Assembly: GCA_016871575.1 (NCBI GenBank)
Contig: VHCW01000014.1
Coordinates: 1-64,000, forward strand
Origin: Verrucomicrobiota bacterium
Lineage (GTDB): Bacteria; Verrucomicrobiota; Verrucomicrobiia; Palsa-1439
Length of the DNA stretch: 64,000 nucleotides
Reading direction: 5' to 3'
Positions 60,973-64,000 of this stretch are shown piece after piece. The notes below the pieces were generated by a model. The model was not told the DNA's origin. It did no database searches and worked only from the letters and a program-made list of their open reading frames with translations. The translations under genes were made by a program, and so were the position numbers. Within the stretch, counting starts at the first letter, position 1. Every line of letters starts with the position of its first letter.

Positions 60973-62757
60973 ATGAAATTCATCCTCATCCTCCTCGCCA
61001 CCGCCGCCACGGCTTTCGCCAGTGAATCGGAACTCATCGCTGTGCTGAAGTCCGACGCCAAACTCGAAGAGAAAGTCGCAGCGTGCCGGCAACTGGCCGT
61101 CGTCGGCACGAAGCAGGCCGTGCCAATCCTCGCGCCGCTGCTCGCCGACGAGAAACTCGCGCACATGGCGCGGTACGCCCTCGAACCGATGCCCGATGCG
61201 TCCGTTGACGCCGCGTTCCGCGACGCGCTCGGCACGGTCAAAGGCAAACTCCTCATCGGTGTCATCAATTCCATCGCCGTCCGCGGCGACAAAAAAGCCA
61301 TCCCGCAGCTTCTCAAGCTGTGGCAAGACGCCGATGCCGGCGTGGCCGACGCGGCGGCCGCGGCGCTCGGTAAACTCGGCAGCGTCGAGGCCGCGCCGAA
61401 GCTCACGGGTGACGCGGCGCTGCGTTGCGCCGAGGCGCTTGGTGGTAAACACGCCGTCGCGATTTACAACCGCCTCCTCACCGACAAGGCCCAGCAGATT
61501 CGCGCCGCCGCCGTTCACGGGCTGCTGTGTTCCGGAAATGTTCCGGTTGAAAAGTTTCTTGTCGAGGACGATCCGATTGCGTTCGCTGCCGCGCTGAAAA
61601 CGCTCCAACAGGAACTTCCCGGCGCGAAAGTCACCAAGGCTGCCGCTGGGCAGCTCGATAAACTGACGCCGGTGTCGAAGCCGCTGTTGATTGCGGCGCT
61701 CGGCAATCGCGGCGATGTCGCCGCACTGCCGGTCGTGCTCGCTGCCGCGAAGAGCGGCGACAAGGCGGCGCGCGTCGCGGCGTTCCGCGCGCTGGCGCAG
61801 TTCCGCAAGCCTGACGCAGTGCCGGTGCTCGCCGCTGCGGTGACGGATGCGGACCTCGGCCCGGCGGCGCAGGAAGCGCTCGTGAGTTTGCCGGGACGCG
61901 AAGCTGACGCTGCGATTCTCGCGCTCTTCAACGATTCTCCCTCGGTGGCGATTACGTTGGCGACGCAACGGCGGTTGACGTCGGCGATGCCGGCGTTGAT
62001 GAAGCTCGCGAAGGACGCGAAGCAGCGCGGGCCGGCGTTGAAGGCCATCGGCGAACTCGCCGGCGAAGCGGACGTGCCGGCGCTGCTGGATTTGTTGCCG
62101 GGCGATGCGGTGGAGCAGGCGTTGATCAGCGTGTGCGGTCGCACGCCGAACGCCATCGGGCCGGTGAGCGCGCGATTGAACAGCGCGCCGGCGTCGGCGA
62201 AAGGTTCGTTGTTCCGCGTGCTCGGCGCCATCGGCGGGCCGAAGGCGCTCGCGGCGGTGCGCGCGGGTGTGACGGACAACGACGCCGAGGTGAAACGCGC
62301 GGCGGTCCGCGCGCTGGCAACGTGGAAGGACACGGAAGCGGCGCCGGATCTGCTCGGGTTCGCGAAGTCGCTGCCGGATGCGACGGACAAACTGCTCTGC
62401 CTGCGCGGCGCGATCACACTCGCGGCGAACCCGTCGTTACCGGCGGAAGAGCGGTTGAAGGTTTGCAAGTCGGCGGAGGCGTTGATCGAGCGCCCCGAGG
62501 AGAAGAAGCTGTTGCTCGGCACGCTCGGCGGCGTGGCGCATCCCGACGCGCTGGCGATGGTGTTGCCGTACCTCGATAACGCGGCGACGAAAGCCGAAGC
62601 CGGTCTGGCGGCGGTGAGCATCGGCCAGAAGATTATGAGGACGAATCGCAAGGAAGTCGTGCAGGCGTTGCAGCAAGTGTTGAAGTCCACGGACAATCCG
62701 AATTTGAAGGAACGGGTGAACGCGGTGCTGGGCGGGCCCGCAAAGAAAAGGAACTGA
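60973..62757 (+). CDS. Secreted HEAT-repeat protein
   Basis: A 594-residue protein with signal MKFILILLATAATAFA. The rest is built from about fifteen HEAT-type helical repeats of about 35 residues, such as AAVVALGKLGS-like units (KAIPQLLKLWQDADAGVADA, AAAKSGDKAARVAAFRALAQ, AAVRAGVTDNDAEVKRAAVR). Such exported scaffolds bind other proteins; many Verrucomicrobia and Planctomycetes have dozens. No catalytic motif is seen. The NIPSNAP gene begins three bases after its stop, so the two form an operon. Confidence 0.83.
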   Translation: MKFILILLATAATAFASESELIAVLKSDAKLEEKVAACRQLAVVGTKQAVPILAPLLADEKLAHMARYALEPMPDASVDAAFRDALGTVKGKLLIGVINSIAVRGDKKAIPQLLKLWQDADAGVADAAAAALGKLGSVEAAPKLTGDAALRCAEALGGKHAVAIYNRLLTDKAQQIRAAAVHGLLCSGNVPVEKFLVEDDPIAFAAALKTLQQELPGAKVTKAAAGQLDKLTPVSKPLLIAALGNRGDVAALPVVLAAAKSGDKAARVAAFRALAQFRKPDAVPVLAAAVTDADLGPAAQEALVSLPGREADAAILALFNDSPSVAITLATQRRLTSAMPALMKLAKDAKQRGPALKAIGELAGEADVPALLDLLPGDAVEQALISVCGRTPNAIGPVSARLNSAPASAKGSLFRVLGAIGGPKALAAVRAGVTDNDAEVKRAAVRALATWKDTEAAPDLLGFAKSLPDATDKLLCLRGAITLAANPSLPAEERLKVCKSAEALIERPEEKKLLLGTLGGVAHPDALAMVLPYLDNAATKAEAGLAAVSIGQKIMRTNRKEVVQALQQVLKSTDNPNLKERVNAVLGGPAKKRN

Positions 62758-62760
62758 CAA

Positions 62761-63648
62761 ATGAAGAAGCTCATTTGTTTGACGGAGCAAAACCAGTTGT
62801 GCGGAGGTCTCCCGACCCCGCACAAAACACGACCGAAGGTCTCCCCGTGCGCATCGGAGGAGGAGACATCGCGGTCAAGCGTCACGGCGCGGTCAGGAGA
62901 CCTGCGCCGAACAGCCGTTTCATTGTGTGTGCTGATGTTGTGTTTGACGAACGCGATGGCCGCGAAGGATACGCGTGTCTATGAGATGCGCACGTACTAC
63001 GCGACGCCGGGCAAACTGGACGCGGTGGTGGCGCGGTTCCGCGACCACACCTGCAAGCTGTTTGAGAAACACGGGATGACAAACATCGGTTACTGGGTGC
63101 CAGTGGACAATCCCGACCAGAAGTTGATCTACATCCTTGCGTTCCCCAGCCGCGAGACGCGCGACAAGTCGTTCAGGGCGTTTGCCACCAGCCCCGAATG
63201 GAAGGCCGTCGTCAAGGAAACCGAAGCCAACGGCAAGATCGTCGCGAAGATTGAATCGGTCTTCCTGCAAGCGACGGATTTCTCGCCAGCCATCAAAACG
63301 GGTGACGCCGGTCCGCGCCTCTTCGAGTTGCGCGATTACACCGCCTCCCCCGGCAATCTCGACAGCCTGCTCGCCCGGTTCCGCAACCACACTTGCAAGT
63401 TGTTCTCGAAACATGGAATAACACACATCGGCTATTGGACGCAGATCGGCGCCGACAACAAGCTCATCTACATCCTCGCCCACAAGGACGCCGATGCCGC
63501 AAAAGCGTCGTTCACCGCATTCCGCGCTGATCCGGCTTGGATCGCGGCAAAGAAAGCGTCGGAAGACAAAGCCGGCGGCTCGCTCACGGTGTCCGACGGT
63601 GTGAAGTCCACGATGATGAAGGCGACGGATTTCTCGCAGATCAAGTAA
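62761..63648 (+). CDS. NIPSNAP-family protein (two domains) with element-encoded N-terminal insert
   Basis: A 295-residue protein. Two NIPSNAP domains follow each other: VYEMRTYYATPGKLDAVVAR ... HTCKLFEKHGMTNIGYWVP and LFELRDYTASPGNLDSLLAR ... HTCKLFSKHGITHIGYWTQ, an internal duplication. A hydrophobic segment, TAVSLCVLMLCLTNAMAAKD, looks like a signal peptide, but it begins only about 50 residues after the start. The intervening residues are translated from an inverted-repeat element. ATG 62761 has AAGGAA upstream and is the only well-placed start, so the signal is either internal or was rescued by a later GTG/TTG start. Function unknown. Confidence 0.82.
   Translation: MKKLICLTEQNQLCGGLPTPHKTRPKVSPCASEEETSRSSVTARSGDLRRTAVSLCVLMLCLTNAMAAKDTRVYEMRTYYATPGKLDAVVARFRDHTCKLFEKHGMTNIGYWVPVDNPDQKLIYILAFPSRETRDKSFRAFATSPEWKAVVKETEANGKIVAKIESVFLQATDFSPAIKTGDAGPRLFELRDYTASPGNLDSLLARFRNHTCKLFSKHGITHIGYWTQIGADNKLIYILAHKDADAAKASFTAFRADPAWIAAKKASEDKAGGSLTVSDGVKSTMMKATDFSQIK
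62798..62910. mobile_element. Short inverted-repeat element within the NIPSNAP gene
   Basis: The left end GTGCGGAGGTCTCCCGACC and the right end GGTCAGGAGACCTGCGCCG are imperfect inverted repeats, with an internal GAAGGTCTCC copy. About 113 bases separate the initiator region MKKLICLT from the hydrophobic signal segment, and the reading frame stays open through them. Confidence 0.55.
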
Positions 63649-63658
63649 AAGTGACATC

Positions 63659-64000
63659 ATGAAACAGCCTTGTGCGTGTGGTTGCAGTCGGCGCGATTTC
63701 CTCGCCACGGTCAGCCTCACCGCGGCAGGCGTCGCGCTTTACGGATTGGCGCTCCCATCGTTCGCGCAATCGCCTGAGCCGCGCAAACGAACCGGCGCCA
63801 CAGTGCGCGTCCTGTTCCTCTACCCGCCGTCCGAAACGTTCACCAAGGATCCCGACGGCTGGTGGAGTTGGCCGGGCAACGATTACGATGCCGAAGGCCG
63901 CCAACGCCTGTTCACCGGCCAGTTGCGCAAGATGGAGAAGTCGCTCGGCTGCAAACTCGATCTCGACGACAAGCCTGTCGCCACCAACGATGATGTGGCG
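63659..64000 (+). CDS. Tat-exported protein, N-terminal part (runs off the right edge)
   Basis: An open frame of 114 codons, not in the ORF track because no stop lies inside the window. MKQPCACGCSRRDFLATVSL followed by TAAGVALYGLALPSFAQS is a twin-arginine signal (RRDFL). The visible mature part (VRVLFLYPPSETFTKDPDGW, LFTGQLRKMEKSLGCKLDLD) resembles sugar isomerase- or L-fucose-isomerase-like proteins only loosely; I cannot name a family. It starts ten bases after the NIPSNAP stop. Confidence 0.75.
   Translation, partial: MKQPCACGCSRRDFLATVSLTAAGVALYGLALPSFAQSPEPRKRTGATVRVLFLYPPSETFTKDPDGWWSWPGNDYDAEGRQRLFTGQLRKMEKSLGCKLDLDDKPVATNDDVA

Overview
The window looks like a chromosomal piece of a free-living member of the Verrucomicrobiota, most likely near the Pedosphaera/Limisphaerales lineage. 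This is inferred from gene content. It carries several secreted sulfatases, beta-helix proteins and TIM-barrel hydrolases, a secreted protein with GQLK repeats and a calcium-type DxDxDG segment, a very large DUF2723-TPR membrane protein, hopanoid genes, a transposase remnant of REP-associated (RAYT) type, and several short palindromic elements. Planctomycetes would be the main alternative. G+C looks high throughout except at about 22.1-26.5 kb, where it is visibly lower. I see no rRNA, tRNA, CRISPR array or phage genes.

Layout. (1) 1-12.5 kb, minus strand: a polysaccharide/sulfate-ester degradation locus. A promoter near 12.5 kb leads into a GHL10-like TIM-barrel protein, a beta-helix protein, a hyaluronidase-like TIM-barrel protein, a sulfatase and an M14 carboxypeptidase. 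After these come a transposase remnant, a second sulfatase, a Gfo/Idh oxidoreductase, a decayed sulfatase and the start of another sulfatase. (2) 12.5-13.2 kb: a PIN toxin with its antitoxin. (3) 13.3-21.9 kb: a ceramidase-like hydrolase, an anion permease, a PQQ-like beta-propeller, an S9 peptidase and a sialidase-like protein. (4) 22.1-26.5 kb: a large secreted alpha/beta-hydrolase and a lipoprotein gene cut by a 140-bp palindromic element. (5) 26.6-30.3 kb: a second beta-helix plus sulfatase pair. (6) 30.3-37.7 kb: housekeeping genes (TatD-like hydrolase, endonuclease III, DUF2723-TPR protein, purH, lepB).

(7) 37.8-51.6 kb is an iron/redox island. On the plus strand are a cytochrome c, a ferritin-like protein, a DUF4405 protein, a Fur/PerR regulator with its own operator, katG, bacterioferritin, a methyltransferase, a Rieske-like protein and DAHP synthase. 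Converging on it from the minus strand is a compact operon: zf-HC2, DUF134, DUF5320, NifX-like, TrmO, two MinD-type ATPases with built-in ferredoxin domains, a NifU-like protein, an MBL hydrolase, a second NifX-like protein, a Cys-pair protein, a second DUF4405 protein and OsmC. That operon closely resembles the orange-protein (ORP) gene set of Desulfovibrio and other anaerobes, and it begins at a promoter overlapped by a perfect TGAGCATATGCTCA palindrome. It is my best candidate for a poorly described system.

(8) 51.8-58.5 kb: a URO-D-like protein, a Mur ligase facing an ATP-grasp protein, then hpnH and squalene-hopene cyclase. (9) 58.5-64 kb: a DUF4337-type protein, galE, a 302-bp terminal-inverted-repeat element, a HEAT-repeat protein, a NIPSNAP protein with an element translated into its N-terminus, and the start of a Tat-exported protein.

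Recurring themes are translational coupling by ATGA/GTGA overlaps, promoters whose -10 box sits 6-9 nt before the start codon (probable leaderless mRNAs), and small mobile palindromes that have entered intergenic and coding DNA.
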